Below the pieces are notes generated by a model that was given only the letters and a program-made list of their open reading frames with translations, had not been told where the DNA came from and did no database searches. From Psychrobacillus sp. OK032 (GTDB lineage: Bacteria; Bacillota; Bacilli; Bacillales_A; Planococcaceae): DNA of 64,000 bases. Position numbers and translations under genes: made by a program. The stretch spans positions 248,001 through 312,000 of the forward strand of contig NZ_FOGY01000001.1 of the NCBI RefSeq assembly GCF_900111345.1, given 5' to 3'. The first letter of the stretch is position 1. Each line of letters starts with the position of its first letter. This document shows positions 1-7,982 of the stretch, piece by piece.

Positions 1-85
1 GACACTTCGCTTTCGGTGCAAAAAAACATCTGCTATTCCCGCTGGAGTCGCCGCCTTCCGCTGCAATCAATGGGAATTACTTGCT
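1..85 (-). repeat. Family A intergenic repeat, partial copy cut by the window edge
   Basis: Read on the minus strand, this stretch closely matches 32912-32982: a GCGGAAGGCGGCGACTCCAG core, then a GGGAATAGCAGATG segment and a tail with GCACCGAAAGCGAAG. The 5' part of the window therefore holds the left portion of one repeat copy whose remainder lies outside. GC content is clearly higher than in neighbouring genes. No open frame here is convincing. Confidence 0.75.
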
Positions 86-513
86 ATTTGGCGTCTGCAG
101 TTATCAGAGATTTAAAATTATCAGGTCCACTTCACACTATTTATTAAGCCTAATTGTAATATGCTGTCTCAGAATATGTAGAGCATTAACTAAGATAAAG
201 CCCGTTCTGTTCAACGAATTATTGGAATAACACTTCGTATTCATCATCGTCTCACTCCAAGTAAGTTTATTGTTTTATAACTGGTTGCTTTTACCGGAAA
301 ATCCACAACAGAAGTTTTAGAAAGTGCCTGCATAAACGCGCTATGGCAAAGAGTATCTTGCTTTATTGTCTCAAGATTATCCGGAAAAGAGTGCAAGAAT
401 ACATAATAATTATCGACATCTCATAGCATGTAAACCCATTACAGAGAAACTTTTGCTTTGTTAACCTGATTGGTTGCTTTCAATATTAATTTGATTGATC
501 TCCGTGTAATAAC
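86..513. other. Non-coding stretch with no recognisable gene
   Basis: About 430 bases between the family A repeat and the ileS terminator. Both strands are broken by stops every few dozen codons and I recognise no protein family, RNA or repeat. It could hold eroded remnants of a lost gene, but nothing supports a specific call. Confidence 0.5.
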
Positions 514-549
514 ATAAAAAAATGTGGTCCTGCTAAAAGGACCACATTC
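514..549 (-). terminator. Rho-independent terminator of ileS
   Basis: On the minus strand the hairpin AATGTGGTCC / GGACCACATT with a short loop is followed by a run of T. It lies six bases beyond the ileS stop codon. Confidence 0.9.
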
Positions 550-554
550 TTTTA

Positions 555-3305
555 TTACATGTAATTTTCTTCTACTACATCCGCACAGCGCGTACATAAT
601 GTTGCGTGCTTCTCATTTGTTCCAACTGTTTCAGAAATAGTCCAGCAGCGTTCACATTTTTCTCCATCTGCCTTTTCTACTAATACAGACGCATGCTCCA
701 GTACAAGACTATTTTCGGCAGCAGCTTCTACTAACTCAAATTGAGAAACAATAAATAACTGACCAAAATCAATAGCATCTGTTTCAAACAATGATTTATA
801 TTCATCTTTCACATATAAAGTTACTTTTGCTTCTAATGATTTACCAATTGTTTTTGCATTACGTGCTTCTTCTAATGCTTTTAACACATCATCACGTAAA
901 TCCATAATTTTCTTCCATTTAGGAGCTAATTCTTCGAAATCTGGATATTGTACTGCATCTGGCATATCCGTTAATTGAATACTTTCTTCTGTTTCATGCT
1001 CCAAATAAGCCCATAGCTCATCAGTCGTATGCGGTAAAATTGGTGTCATTACTTTTAACAATGTAAGTAATGTATCATACATCACCGTTTGCATTGCACG
1101 ACGATCTGCATGATCCGCTCCATAAATGTATACAACATCCTTCGCAACATCTAAATAGAACGAGCTTAACTCACCAGCAACGAAATTGTTTACAGCGTGG
1201 TAAACTGCTGCGAAATCGTAGCGATCATATGCTGCACGAGCTGTTTTTAATACATCCTGCAAACGCATAAACACATATTTATCCATTTCACGTAGGTTTT
1301 CGTATGCTACACGATCCTTAGCCGGGTTAAAGTCAGCAACGTTTCCATGTAGAAAACGGAATGTGTTACGAATTTTACGATATACTTCCGAAACTTGTTT
1401 TAACATATCCATTGAAATTCGAACGTCGCCCGTATAATCGACCGATGCAACCCAAAGACGTAAAATATCCGCGCCATATTGGTTCATTACTTTAGATGGA
1501 AGAATTACATTTCCAACTGACTTACTCATTTTGCGACCTTCTCCGTCTAACACGAAACCGTGAGAAAGCAACCCTTTATAAGGTGCGTATCCATTAATCG
1601 CAACACTTGTAATAAGTGATGAGTTAAACCAGCCACGATATTGGTCAGAGCCTTCTAAGTAAAGGTCCGCTGGATATTTCATCCCACGCTCTACAAGTAC
1701 ACCTTGGTGAGAAGAACCTGAGTCAAACCAAACATCCATAATATCGTTTTCTTTTGTAAATTCACCATTAGGGCTACCTGGATGTGTAAAGCCTGCTGGT
1801 AATAACTCTTTCGCTTCTTTTTGGAACCAAATATTAGATCCATGTTCGCGGAATAATTTAGAGACGTTTGTAATTGTTTCTGGTGTGATAATTGGTTCCC
1901 CATTTTCCGCGTAGAAAATCGGAATTGGTACACCCCATGCACGTTGGCGTGAAATAACCCAGTCTCCACGGTCACGAATCATATTGTACAGACGAGTTTC
2001 ACCCCATGCAGGTGTAAATGCTGTTTCGCGAACTGCTTGTAATAATTCATCGCGGAATGCATCAATAGAAGCAAACCATTGTGGTGTTGCACGATAAATA
2101 ACTGGTTTTTTCGTACGCCAGTCATGTGGATAAGAATGTTTAAAGAACGTTAACTTTTCAAGTCGACCAAGTTCATTTAATTTTTCTGTTACCACTTTGT
2201 TTGCATCATCATAAAATAATCCTTCAAAACCAGGTGCTTCGTCTGTATAGCAGCCACGATTATCTACTGGGCTTAAAATATCCAAGCCGTATTGTTTTCC
2301 GATTAGGTAGTCATCTTCACCGTGACCTGGTGCTGTATGAACACAACCAGTACCAGCATCAGCTGTTACATGCTCACCAATCATAACAAGGGAATCGCGG
2401 TCATAAATCGGATGCTTAGCTACAACATATTCTAAGTCCGCACCTTTTACTTCTTGTAGCACTTCGTATGCTTCCCACTCTAAAGTTTCGGCTAATGATG
2501 CTAGTAAATCTTTCGCTACAATATATTTATTGTCTTCTACTTTTACTACTGCATAAGTGAATTCTGGATGCACGGAAATACCTAAGTTTGCTGGAATTGT
2601 CCAAGGAGTTGTCGTCCAAATGATAAATTTAGCATCTGCCGGTACAACATTCTTTGCATCTTTTACTTCAAAACTTACATAAATAGAAGGTGATTTTTTA
2701 TCTTGATATTCAATTTCTGCTTCTGCAAGTGCAGATTCAGAAGATGGTGACCAGTAAACTGGTTTTAATCCTTTATAAATATAGCCTTTTTCAGCCATTC
2801 TCCCGAACACTTCAATTTGACGAGCTTCAAATTCAGGTTTTAATGAAATATAAGGATTTTCCCAATCACCACGAACGCCTAGACGGCGGAATTGACTGCG
2901 TTGATTGTCGATTTGTTCATAGGCATATTTTTCACAAAGGTCACGGAATTCCGCAACAGTCATTTCTTTGCGTTTTACGCCTTTGTTAGTCAACGCTTGC
3001 TCGATTGGTAATCCGTGCGTATCCCAACCTGGTACGTAAGGTACATGGTAACCAGTCATAGAGCGATGACGAGTAATCATATCTTTTAACACCTTGTTTA
3101 AAGCATGCCCGATATGAATATCTCCGTTTGCATATGGAGGTCCGTCGTGTAGAACGAATTCTGGACGATCTGCTGTGCGCTCTAGCTGTAATTTGTTAAT
3201 GTCCATTTCGTCCCATTTTTCTTGCATTTTCGGTTCATTTGCAGGTAAATTTCCGCGCATTGGGAAATCTGTTTTTGGCATTAATAACGTGTCTTTGTAT
3301 TCCAT
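555..3305 (-). CDS. ileS: Isoleucyl-tRNA synthetase
   Basis: Charges tRNA-Ile with isoleucine in the cytoplasm and edits misactivated valine. At 916 residues it has the normal length for a class I IleRS. The HIGH signature is near residue 64, the KMSKS signature near residue 595, and the C-terminal zinc-binding part shows CERC and CTRC. The start [12 protein letters not shown] matches the B. subtilis N-terminus and follows TAGGAGG. An upstream T-box leader indicates induction when uncharged tRNA-Ile accumulates. A 260-base family C repeat sits between that leader and the start codon, which is unusual. divIVA precedes it, as in B. subtilis. Confidence 0.98.
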   Translation of the reverse strand: MEYKDTLLMPKTDFPMRGNLPANEPKMQEKWDEMDINKLQLERTADRPEFVLHDGPPYANGDIHIGHALNKVLKDMITRHRSMTGYHVPYVPGWDTHGLPIEQALTNKGVKRKEMTVAEFRDLCEKYAYEQIDNQRSQFRRLGVRGDWENPYISLKPEFEARQIEVFGRMAEKGYIYKGLKPVYWSPSSESALAEAEIEYQDKKSPSIYVSFEVKDAKNVVPADAKFIIWTTTPWTIPANLGISVHPEFTYAVVKVEDNKYIVAKDLLASLAETLEWEAYEVLQEVKGADLEYVVAKHPIYDRDSLVMIGEHVTADAGTGCVHTAPGHGEDDYLIGKQYGLDILSPVDNRGCYTDEAPGFEGLFYDDANKVVTEKLNELGRLEKLTFFKHSYPHDWRTKKPVIYRATPQWFASIDAFRDELLQAVRETAFTPAWGETRLYNMIRDRGDWVISRQRAWGVPIPIFYAENGEPIITPETITNVSKLFREHGSNIWFQKEAKELLPAGFTHPGSPNGEFTKENDIMDVWFDSGSSHQGVLVERGMKYPADLYLEGSDQYRGWFNSSLITSVAINGYAPYKGLLSHGFVLDGEGRKMSKSVGNVILPSKVMNQYGADILRLWVASVDYTGDVRISMDMLKQVSEVYRKIRNTFRFLHGNVADFNPAKDRVAYENLREMDKYVFMRLQDVLKTARAAYDRYDFAAVYHAVNNFVAGELSSFYLDVAKDVVYIYGADHADRRAMQTVMYDTLLTLLKVMTPILPHTTDELWAYLEHETEESIQLTDMPDAVQYPDFEELAPKWKKIMDLRDDVLKALEEARNAKTIGKSLEAKVTLYVKDEYKSLFETDAIDFGQLFIVSQFELVEAAAENSLVLEHASVLVEKADGEKCERCWTISETVGTNEKHATLCTRCADVVEENYM

Positions 3306-3337
3306 TTAAATTCCTCCTAAAATGTAATGTAATGCGT

Positions 3338-3596
3338 AAGCGCCTAGTCAAAGGAATACAGTCTAAGTTCGCGCCATCGTGTCGCAACGACTGCATAACC
3401 TGCATCCGACAGTCAATTGGGGATGGGGTAGGTCTGCAAAGTGCGCCACATCCTCTGGCAAAGCAGACATGACCCGCATCGTGCGGGCCCAGGAGGCAGC
3501 TCCTCAGCCACCACAAGCGATTTTGTTTACGACGAGCTTTGCGCAGGAGTAGCTTTTTCACATTTGACCCGTGGGGCTAGGCGCTGTAGTTGGATC
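3338..3596 (+). repeat. Family C intergenic repeat, long copy C1
   Basis: Begins AAGCGCCTAGTC with a GGAATACAGTCTAA segment and ends GGGGCTAGGCGCTG, so the ends GCGCCTA / TAGGCGC are inverted. It shares long segments with the copy at 42705-43010, such as GGGGATGGGGTAGGTCTGC and GCATCGTGCGGGCCCAGGAG. It lies between the ileS T-box terminator and the ileS ribosome binding site. ORFs crossing it (3235-3561 minus, 3239-3472 plus) are repeat artefacts. Confidence 0.85.
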
Positions 3597-3632
3597 AAAA
3601 ATAAGTAATAACTTCTTTCTTTTTAAAACAAC

Positions 3633-3885
3633 AAAAAAACTCCTCATCCCAAAAAGGGACGAGAAGTTTATGCTCGCGGTACCACCCTACTTGCGATTTT
3701 GTAAAAAAATCGCCGCTTAGTATGCCATAACGGGACATAAACCGAAGACACTTACTTTTTTTGGGTGTCCTTGCTCCAAAGTGATAATCTAAAATATTTT
3801 CATTGCTTGAGCTCTCACCATCCCCAAGTCGCTTGTTCGAAAACTATTTTAGACGTCTTTTTCAACGCATATTTATATGATATGA
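3633..3885 (-). promoter_or_regulatory. T-box leader controlling ileS
   Basis: The conserved T-box sequence AGGGTGGTACCGCG is at 3688-3675 on the minus strand. It is followed by a terminator hairpin (CTTCTCGTCCC / GGGATGAGGAG, then seven T, about 3668-3633). Upstream, Stem I carries GGTGAGAGCTC. The specifier-loop context GATTATCAC gives a likely ATC isoleucine specifier at 3785-3783, matching the downstream ileS. Uncharged tRNA-Ile should stabilise the antiterminator and allow readthrough. Confidence 0.95.
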
Positions 3886-3889
3886 AATC

Positions 3890-3918
3890 ATTATAGAAAA
3901 TGTAAGTCAATCAGTCAA
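3890..3918 (-). promoter_or_regulatory. Sigma-A promoter of the ileS T-box transcript
   Basis: Minus strand -35 TTGACT (3918-3913), 17-base spacer, -10 TATAAT (3895-3890). It is placed directly upstream of the T-box leader. Confidence 0.85.
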
Positions 3919-3928
3919 GAATTGTAAT

Positions 3929-4183
3929 CAAATTCGCCTCAGCGAATTTGCTCCTGCGCAAGCTCGTCGCAGAAAACAGTGTGCCCAGCTTTTTATCGAG
4001 CACGCTCGATAAATTCTTCTAAAAATCTGTGGCATCCGCCGGAGGCATTAACTTTATTCAGCACTTATTGTTTGCGACGAGTAACCGCAGGAGCAGGGGT
4101 TTGTGGACACCCACTAAATTGTATCCTTGCTTCGCATTCAACTGGCCATTTATTATGAGGGAGACTTCTGCTGAATGAAGTTA
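3929..4183 (-). repeat. Family B intergenic element, copy B1
   Basis: Read from divIVA, the element begins with the divIVA stop codon itself (TAACTTCATTCAGCA, 4183-4169). An inverted copy of that end, TAACTTTATTCAGCA, lies at 4049-4063. The distal part has a conserved CATCCGCCGGAGGC block, a perfect hairpin at 3992-4013 (10-base arms) and another at 3929-3950 (CAAATTCGC / GCGAATTTG). Copies B2-B4 share these modules. Confidence 0.85.
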
Positions 4184-4690
4184 ATCTTCTGTTGCAGAAA
4201 CTCGATCAAGGCTTTCTGTATCCACGTCGTACTCCATTAGATGATTCCAATCATCTGTATTGATCAAGTCGAGTTGTGCTTCTACTAGCATTTTAAAACG
4301 ATTACGGAAAACTTTGGATTGTTTTTTCAAGTCCTCAATTTCTATTGCAACTCTTCTTGCTTTGGAAAGTGCTTCATTGACAATTCGATCCGCATTTTTT
4401 TCTGCTTCTTTTACGATTAACTTCGCTTCTTTTTGTGAGTTTCTTCGTACTTCTTCAGCAGCTTCTTGAGCGACAACGATAGACTTATGTAAAGTCTCTT
4501 CAATCGATGTGAAATGCCCAACTTTCTCGCTTGAAGATTTTAATTTGGTTTCTAGTTCTTTTTTTTCTTTTAATAAGATTTCAAGATCTTTCATTATTTG
4601 ATCAAGGAATTCGTTTACTTCATCTTCATTGTACCCTCGAAATCCTTTACTAAACTCCTTGTTATGTATATCAAGTGGTGTTAATGGCAT
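4181..4690 (-). CDS. divIVA: Cell-division / polarity protein DivIVA
   Basis: Membrane-curvature-sensing coiled-coil protein that marks septa and poles and recruits Min and chromosome-anchoring partners. The N-terminal lipid-binding domain MPLTPLDIHNKEFSKGF with FRGYNEDEVNEFL is typical. The rest is predicted coiled coil rich in Lys and Glu, followed by an acidic tail. The start at 4690 (169 residues) matches the family and has GGAG nine bases upstream; an ATG three codons earlier directly abuts that GGAG. It lies between ylmH and ileS, as in B. subtilis. Its TAA is also the first codon-sized unit of family B element B1. Confidence 0.96.
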   Translation of the reverse strand: MPLTPLDIHNKEFSKGFRGYNEDEVNEFLDQIMKDLEILLKEKKELETKLKSSSEKVGHFTSIEETLHKSIVVAQEAAEEVRRNSQKEAKLIVKEAEKNADRIVNEALSKARRVAIEIEDLKKQSKVFRNRFKMLVEAQLDLINTDDWNHLMEYDVDTESLDRVSATED

Positions 4691-4786
4691 CTGTTCCATC
4701 TCCTTTGACTAGACTATCATTCGTCTCTCTATTATACATTTACGGTAGGGGGAAAACATCTAAAATTCCAAGATTGTTGTATATAT

Positions 4787-5575
4787 TTATTTTTTTTGCT
4801 CTAAACGACCTATTTGAAGTCGTATTTTATCTTTTTTTGTTCTTCCTTCTATCATTAATAACTTAACTCGTCCTAATCCACGAATGGAGAGTAAATCAAG
4901 TTCCTGCAGTTCCATAGACGTTTGATCTTTCTCCGCCCAGTTTACTTTCACTTTCCCACCTGAAATGAGAGAAGCAGATTTTTGACGCGAAATATTAAAA
5001 ACAGCAGAAAGCACAGTGTCTAAGCGTAAAGAACTTACTGTCAAAGTCTCAGTTAGCCACTCTTCCGATTGCTCGAAATAGTTTCGTGGGTCTTCCACTA
5101 CTTCGATATGCACCTTCACTTTTCCGATAGCCGAAAAGTTTGCCTGTACATAGTCCAATACTTCCGAAGCAACGACAAATTGAATCGCACCGTCAATTAC
5201 ACGGATATCCCCAAATTTACTTCGGTCTATGCCTAGAGACATAATCGACCCTAGAACATCCTTATGCTTTAATGTAACAAACTTAGTTGGATACTTAACT
5301 TCCACTACAGACATAGAGAAGTCTTCAGTCGTTGGTACAAAATAAGAAGGATAAAGTAAAACTCTTTTTCGTTCAGCTTGAGCAAGCGTCCCATCTGCTT
5401 CTGACTGAATTCCTTCATATTGTCTACGTATCGAATCAACGATAAACTGCTGTCTTGGGTCTAAGAAATCCAATAATTTGGGAGCATACCTATTTTCTAC
5501 TTCATGCATCATGCTCACGACTTGCTCAATAAAAGGCTGCTCTTCTTTTCTAAAATGCTGTAACACATGTTCCAT
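4787..5575 (-). CDS. ylmH: YlmH, S4-domain RNA-binding protein
   Basis: Family of cytoplasmic RNA-binding proteins encoded next to divIVA; in B. subtilis YlmH is linked to ribosome-associated quality control. At 262 residues the length is normal. The C-terminal third carries the S4 fold (LDTVLSAVFNISRQKSASLI, then GKVKVNWAEK). The preceding part resembles the YlmH N-terminal region (FLDPRQQFIVDSI). The start has AAGGAG ten bases upstream. A decayed IS200/IS605 fragment lies immediately upstream, ending within about 25 bases of the ribosome binding site. Confidence 0.93.
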   Translation of the reverse strand: MEHVLQHFRKEEQPFIEQVVSMMHEVENRYAPKLLDFLDPRQQFIVDSIRRQYEGIQSEADGTLAQAERKRVLLYPSYFVPTTEDFSMSVVEVKYPTKFVTLKHKDVLGSIMSLGIDRSKFGDIRVIDGAIQFVVASEVLDYVQANFSAIGKVKVHIEVVEDPRNYFEQSEEWLTETLTVSSLRLDTVLSAVFNISRQKSASLISGGKVKVNWAEKDQTSMELQELDLLSIRGLGRVKLLMIEGRTKKDKIRLQIGRLEQKK

Positions 5576-5599
5576 TTTGGTCTATCTCCTTATGTATAT

Positions 5600-5826
5600 T
5601 TAAGTACCCCCGATTCACTTCGTTTAGAAGTGGGAGATTCCTAAGTACACCAACATATCCGTCAGTTATGGATTAGGCGAACCCCGTCATTACAATAATA
5701 ACGGTTATAAGAATCTGCTAAATTTTCCACTGTTTTTTGTAAGGCAATACTATCGACTTCCTTTAAAAAGGGTTAGTATTGCTTGAGTTTTGGAAGTTGC
5801 TTCACAATCTCGTATTTGTGGAACCT
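5600..5826 (-). mobile_element. Remnant of an IS200/IS605-type element
   Basis: Minus strand order is a broken tnpB fragment (5826-5683) and then a terminal region with the hairpin CACTTC-GTTTA-GAAGTG at 5616-5632, in a setting like the subterminal hairpins of IS200/IS605 right ends. Most of tnpB is missing, so the remnant has a large internal deletion and cannot move itself. It sits between ylmG and ylmH, which are adjacent in B. subtilis. Confidence 0.7.
5683..5826 (-). pseudogene. Fragment of IS605 OrfB / TnpB transposon-associated nuclease
   Basis: The minus strand encodes HKYEIVKQLPKLKQY, then a TAA stop, then PFLKEVDSIALQ and VENLADSYNRYY in the same frame. The PFLKEVDSIALQ pattern is the conserved N-terminal part of TnpB proteins, where the helical region reads roughly LKKE-PFLKEVDS-ALQ. 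About 45 residues survive; the RuvC-like nuclease domain and zinc finger are absent. It is a dead fragment, interrupted by an internal stop. Confidence 0.75.
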
Positions 5827-6087
5827 CTCCCCCTCCAATTATTCGTAGGCACCTTTCCATACTGTTTCATTTCTTCGAGACAATATACCAATAAGTATCT
5901 TGTTCTTATTGTTTACCAAGGAAGAAATTGAATACCAATCTTGAACAATCAATCGTTTTATTGATAAAGATTTTATCATTATGAAACAAATTTTGCTAAC
6001 GCCAACCGAAATCCATCTCATCTCCCACCTACTCATTGGGCTACGTCCTGTATATTCATTGAGGAGATGGCCTTTTTTCGTAATGAT
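5827..6087. other. Gap between the IS remnant and ylmG, no supported gene
   Basis: An 86-codon minus-strand frame spans 5839-6099 but has no good ribosome binding site, overlaps the ylmG terminator and resembles nothing I know. It may be the degraded left part of the inserted element. Confidence 0.5.
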
Positions 6088-6110
6088 AAAAAACCCCACG
6101 AATGTGAGGT
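6088..6110 (-). terminator. Terminator after ylmG
   Basis: Minus strand ACCTCACATTCGTGGGGT hairpin followed by TTTTTT, directly after the ylmG stop. Confidence 0.8.
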
Positions 6111-6374
6111 TTAGATGAATGCTATGAAAAGATACGCTACGCCACTCATTGCAAGCTGTAAAGTGAAAATGGCAACAATTGGAGAAATATCAATCATACC
6201 TAGTGGAGGGATGATTTTACGGAATATGTCTAAATACGGATCGCAAATTCTACCTAAAAATTTTCCAATACTGGATTGCTGGATACTTGGTACCCATGAC
6301 ATTAAAATATATACGATCAATGCATACGTATATATTGTTACTGCTTGACTTAATAAGTTTAAAAATAAAATCAT
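6111..6374 (-). CDS. ylmG: YggT-family membrane protein YlmG
   Basis: Small integral membrane protein (87 residues) with two hydrophobic segments, about residues 2-25 and 63-86, joined by a loop containing the family motif DPYLDIFRKIIPPLG. The family is conserved beside sepF and divIVA, and in several bacteria and plastids is linked to division or membrane-protein placement. Exact function is unsettled. It lies 19 bases downstream of sepF in the same operon. Confidence 0.92.
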   Translation of the reverse strand: MILFLNLLSQAVTIYTYALIVYILMSWVPSIQQSSIGKFLGRICDPYLDIFRKIIPPLGMIDISPIVAIFTLQLAMSGVAYLFIAFI

Positions 6375-6393
6375 ATTATAAATTGCTCCTCTA

Positions 6394-6870
6394 TTAATCT
6401 AAATCGTTATAATAATAATCCGAAATGGCTCCCGCTACTTCTACGGAATCTGGTGCACAAAGGAATATATCAGTACCAACTCGTTGGATATCTCCACCTA
6501 AAGCGTACACGGTTCCGCTTAAAAAGTCGATGATTCTGATTCCTTGATCTTTATCTATACGTTGTAAATTAACAATGACCGCTTTTTTATTTTTCAAGTG
6601 TTCTGAAATATCTTGGGCTTCTGCATACACACGTGGTTCTATTAGCATTACTTTGGAAGACTTCTGCACATTTTGGATACTTACTAAATTTGGTACAGGC
6701 ATTTCTTTAGGTGTCGTATTGAATTTACGCTCTTTCACAGGGGACTTAACCGGTTGCTGTCTCATTTGACTTTCTACTGGTTGTTGCTGAGGTTTTGGCT
6801 GCTGTGCTACTGAAGTTTCTTCCTCTTCATCTAAGTAGAAGAAATTTTTCATCCAGTTTTTCATGCTCAT
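6394..6870 (-). CDS. sepF: Cell-division protein SepF
   Basis: Assembles into rings that bundle FtsZ and anchor it to the membrane. The 158-residue protein has an N-terminal amphipathic membrane-binding helix (MSMKNWMKNFFYL), a Gln/Pro-rich linker at about 17-55, and the C-terminal SepF fold with KVMLIEPRVYAEAQDI and RIIDFLSGTVYALGGDIQRV. The ATG overlaps the ylmE stop by four bases (ATGA), so the two are translationally coupled. Confidence 0.96.
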   Translation of the reverse strand: MSMKNWMKNFFYLDEEEETSVAQQPKPQQQPVESQMRQQPVKSPVKERKFNTTPKEMPVPNLVSIQNVQKSSKVMLIEPRVYAEAQDISEHLKNKKAVIVNLQRIDKDQGIRIIDFLSGTVYALGGDIQRVGTDIFLCAPDSVEVAGAISDYYYNDLD

Positions 6871-7559
6871 ATAATTTCCTCCCTCTCTTTACCTACTAAT
6901 GCTGTTCCAATTCTAACGAATGTAGCACCTTCCTCAATTGCAATTTCAAAGTCACCCGACATACCCATGGATAGTTCTGTACAAGGAGCATGGATTAACT
7001 GTTTGGCTGCAATTTTTTCTTGTAGTGCTTTTAACTGACGAAAGACATTACGGATAATGGAATGATCATCTGTATTTGGAGCCATTGTCATCAATCCAAC
7101 GACACGAATACGGGAGTAATTTTCTAACTCATTTATAAAAGTCTCTGCTTGTTCGATAGAAAGACCATGTTTTGACTCTTCTTCAGACACATTTACTTGT
7201 ACAAAACAATCTATCTTCGAAGTTGCTCTTTTTTCAATTTCATCTGCTAAACTGATGCGGTCAAGCGAATGCAAATAATCCACTTCATTAATTACTGCCT
7301 TTACTTTTCTTGTTTGTAGCGTTCCTATGTAATGCCATTTGACATTGTCTGAAATGGCATCTAATTTGTTCTTTAGTCCATCCGGTCTGTTCTCTCCGAG
7401 ATGCGTTATGCCAGTGTCAATTACTTCTTTTGTACGATCCACGGAAACTTCTTTCGTCACCGCAATAATCGTTACATCCTCCACTTTTCGTTCGGAACGA
7501 TTACAAGCATCTTGAATATGTTGTTTTATTTGTTGTAAATTTTGCTGTACGTTTGTCAT
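6867..7559 (-). CDS. ylmE: YggS/YlmE-family PLP homeostasis protein
   Basis: Pyridoxal-phosphate-binding protein of the YggS/PROSC family, which has an alanine-racemase-like fold without racemase activity and buffers free PLP. At 230 residues it is of normal length. The PLP lysine lies in IIAVTKEVS (about residue 36) and the signature SMGMSGDFEIAI with GATFVRIGTA is near the C-terminus. It is coupled to sepF. B. subtilis has ylmD between ylmC and ylmE, and ylmD is absent here. Confidence 0.95.
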   Translation of the reverse strand: MTNVQQNLQQIKQHIQDACNRSERKVEDVTIIAVTKEVSVDRTKEVIDTGITHLGENRPDGLKNKLDAISDNVKWHYIGTLQTRKVKAVINEVDYLHSLDRISLADEIEKRATSKIDCFVQVNVSEEESKHGLSIEQAETFINELENYSRIRVVGLMTMAPNTDDHSIIRNVFRQLKALQEKIAAKQLIHAPCTELSMGMSGDFEIAIEEGATFVRIGTALVGKEREEII

Positions 7560-7635
7560 ATGAAAACCAACTTTTCATCATTTGTTTTTGTTTATTGTAT
7601 CAATGAAACACTGATTTATCAATGATGAAACATGC

Positions 7636-7875
7636 CTATTCTATGTTTCTCGAAACAATTATTACATCTTTACCAATAATAGCTACATTTTGAACTGCAA
7701 TTTTTTTAGTTTCCCTTTTTTTGTTAAAGAATGTTGGATAAGATCCATTTGTTTCCACGATAAAAGAAATAATATGCCCAGTCTCTTTATCAATTTCCGC
7801 ATCGACTATAAATCCTAATAATTGGCCGCTATTTGCTTCAATTACTTCCTTTTGTTGTGCATCAGAAAATTTCAT
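7636..7875 (-). CDS. ylmC: YlmC/YmxH-family sporulation protein (PRC-barrel-like)
   Basis: A 79-residue protein beginning MKFSDAQQKEVIEA, containing SGQLLGFIVDAEID and FFNKKRE, as in the YlmC/YmxH family of small PRC-barrel-like proteins conserved in endospore formers. I chose the start at 7875, which has GAGGAGG seven bases upstream; the frame extends 13 codons further without a signal. Function is not established. It follows sigG and a strong terminator, so it is probably transcribed on its own. Confidence 0.88.
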   Translation of the reverse strand: MKFSDAQQKEVIEANSGQLLGFIVDAEIDKETGHIISFIVETNGSYPTFFNKKRETKKIAVQNVAIIGKDVIIVSRNIE

Positions 7876-7912
7876 CGTCAACCTCCTCTTTACACATTGT
7901 ATGAACGAAATC

Positions 7913-7949
7913 AAAAAAAAACGCTTCTTCTATGTAGAAAAAGCGTTTT
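7913..7949 (-). terminator. Terminator of sigG
   Basis: Minus strand AAACGCTTTTTCTA / TAGAAGAAGCGTTT hairpin with a long T run, between sigG and ylmC. Confidence 0.9.
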
Positions 7950-7982
7950 GTCTATTTTTTGTCATAATGTTCGAATAACTAA

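Noticed and set aside
3235-3561. ORFs on both strands across 3235-3561
   Set aside because: They lie in family C copy C1 and run into the 5' end of ileS; similar spurious frames appear in copy C5.
5839-6099. 86-codon minus-strand ORF between ylmG and the IS remnant
   Set aside because: No ribosome binding site, overlaps the ylmG terminator, composition unlike neighbouring genes, adjacent to a decayed IS.
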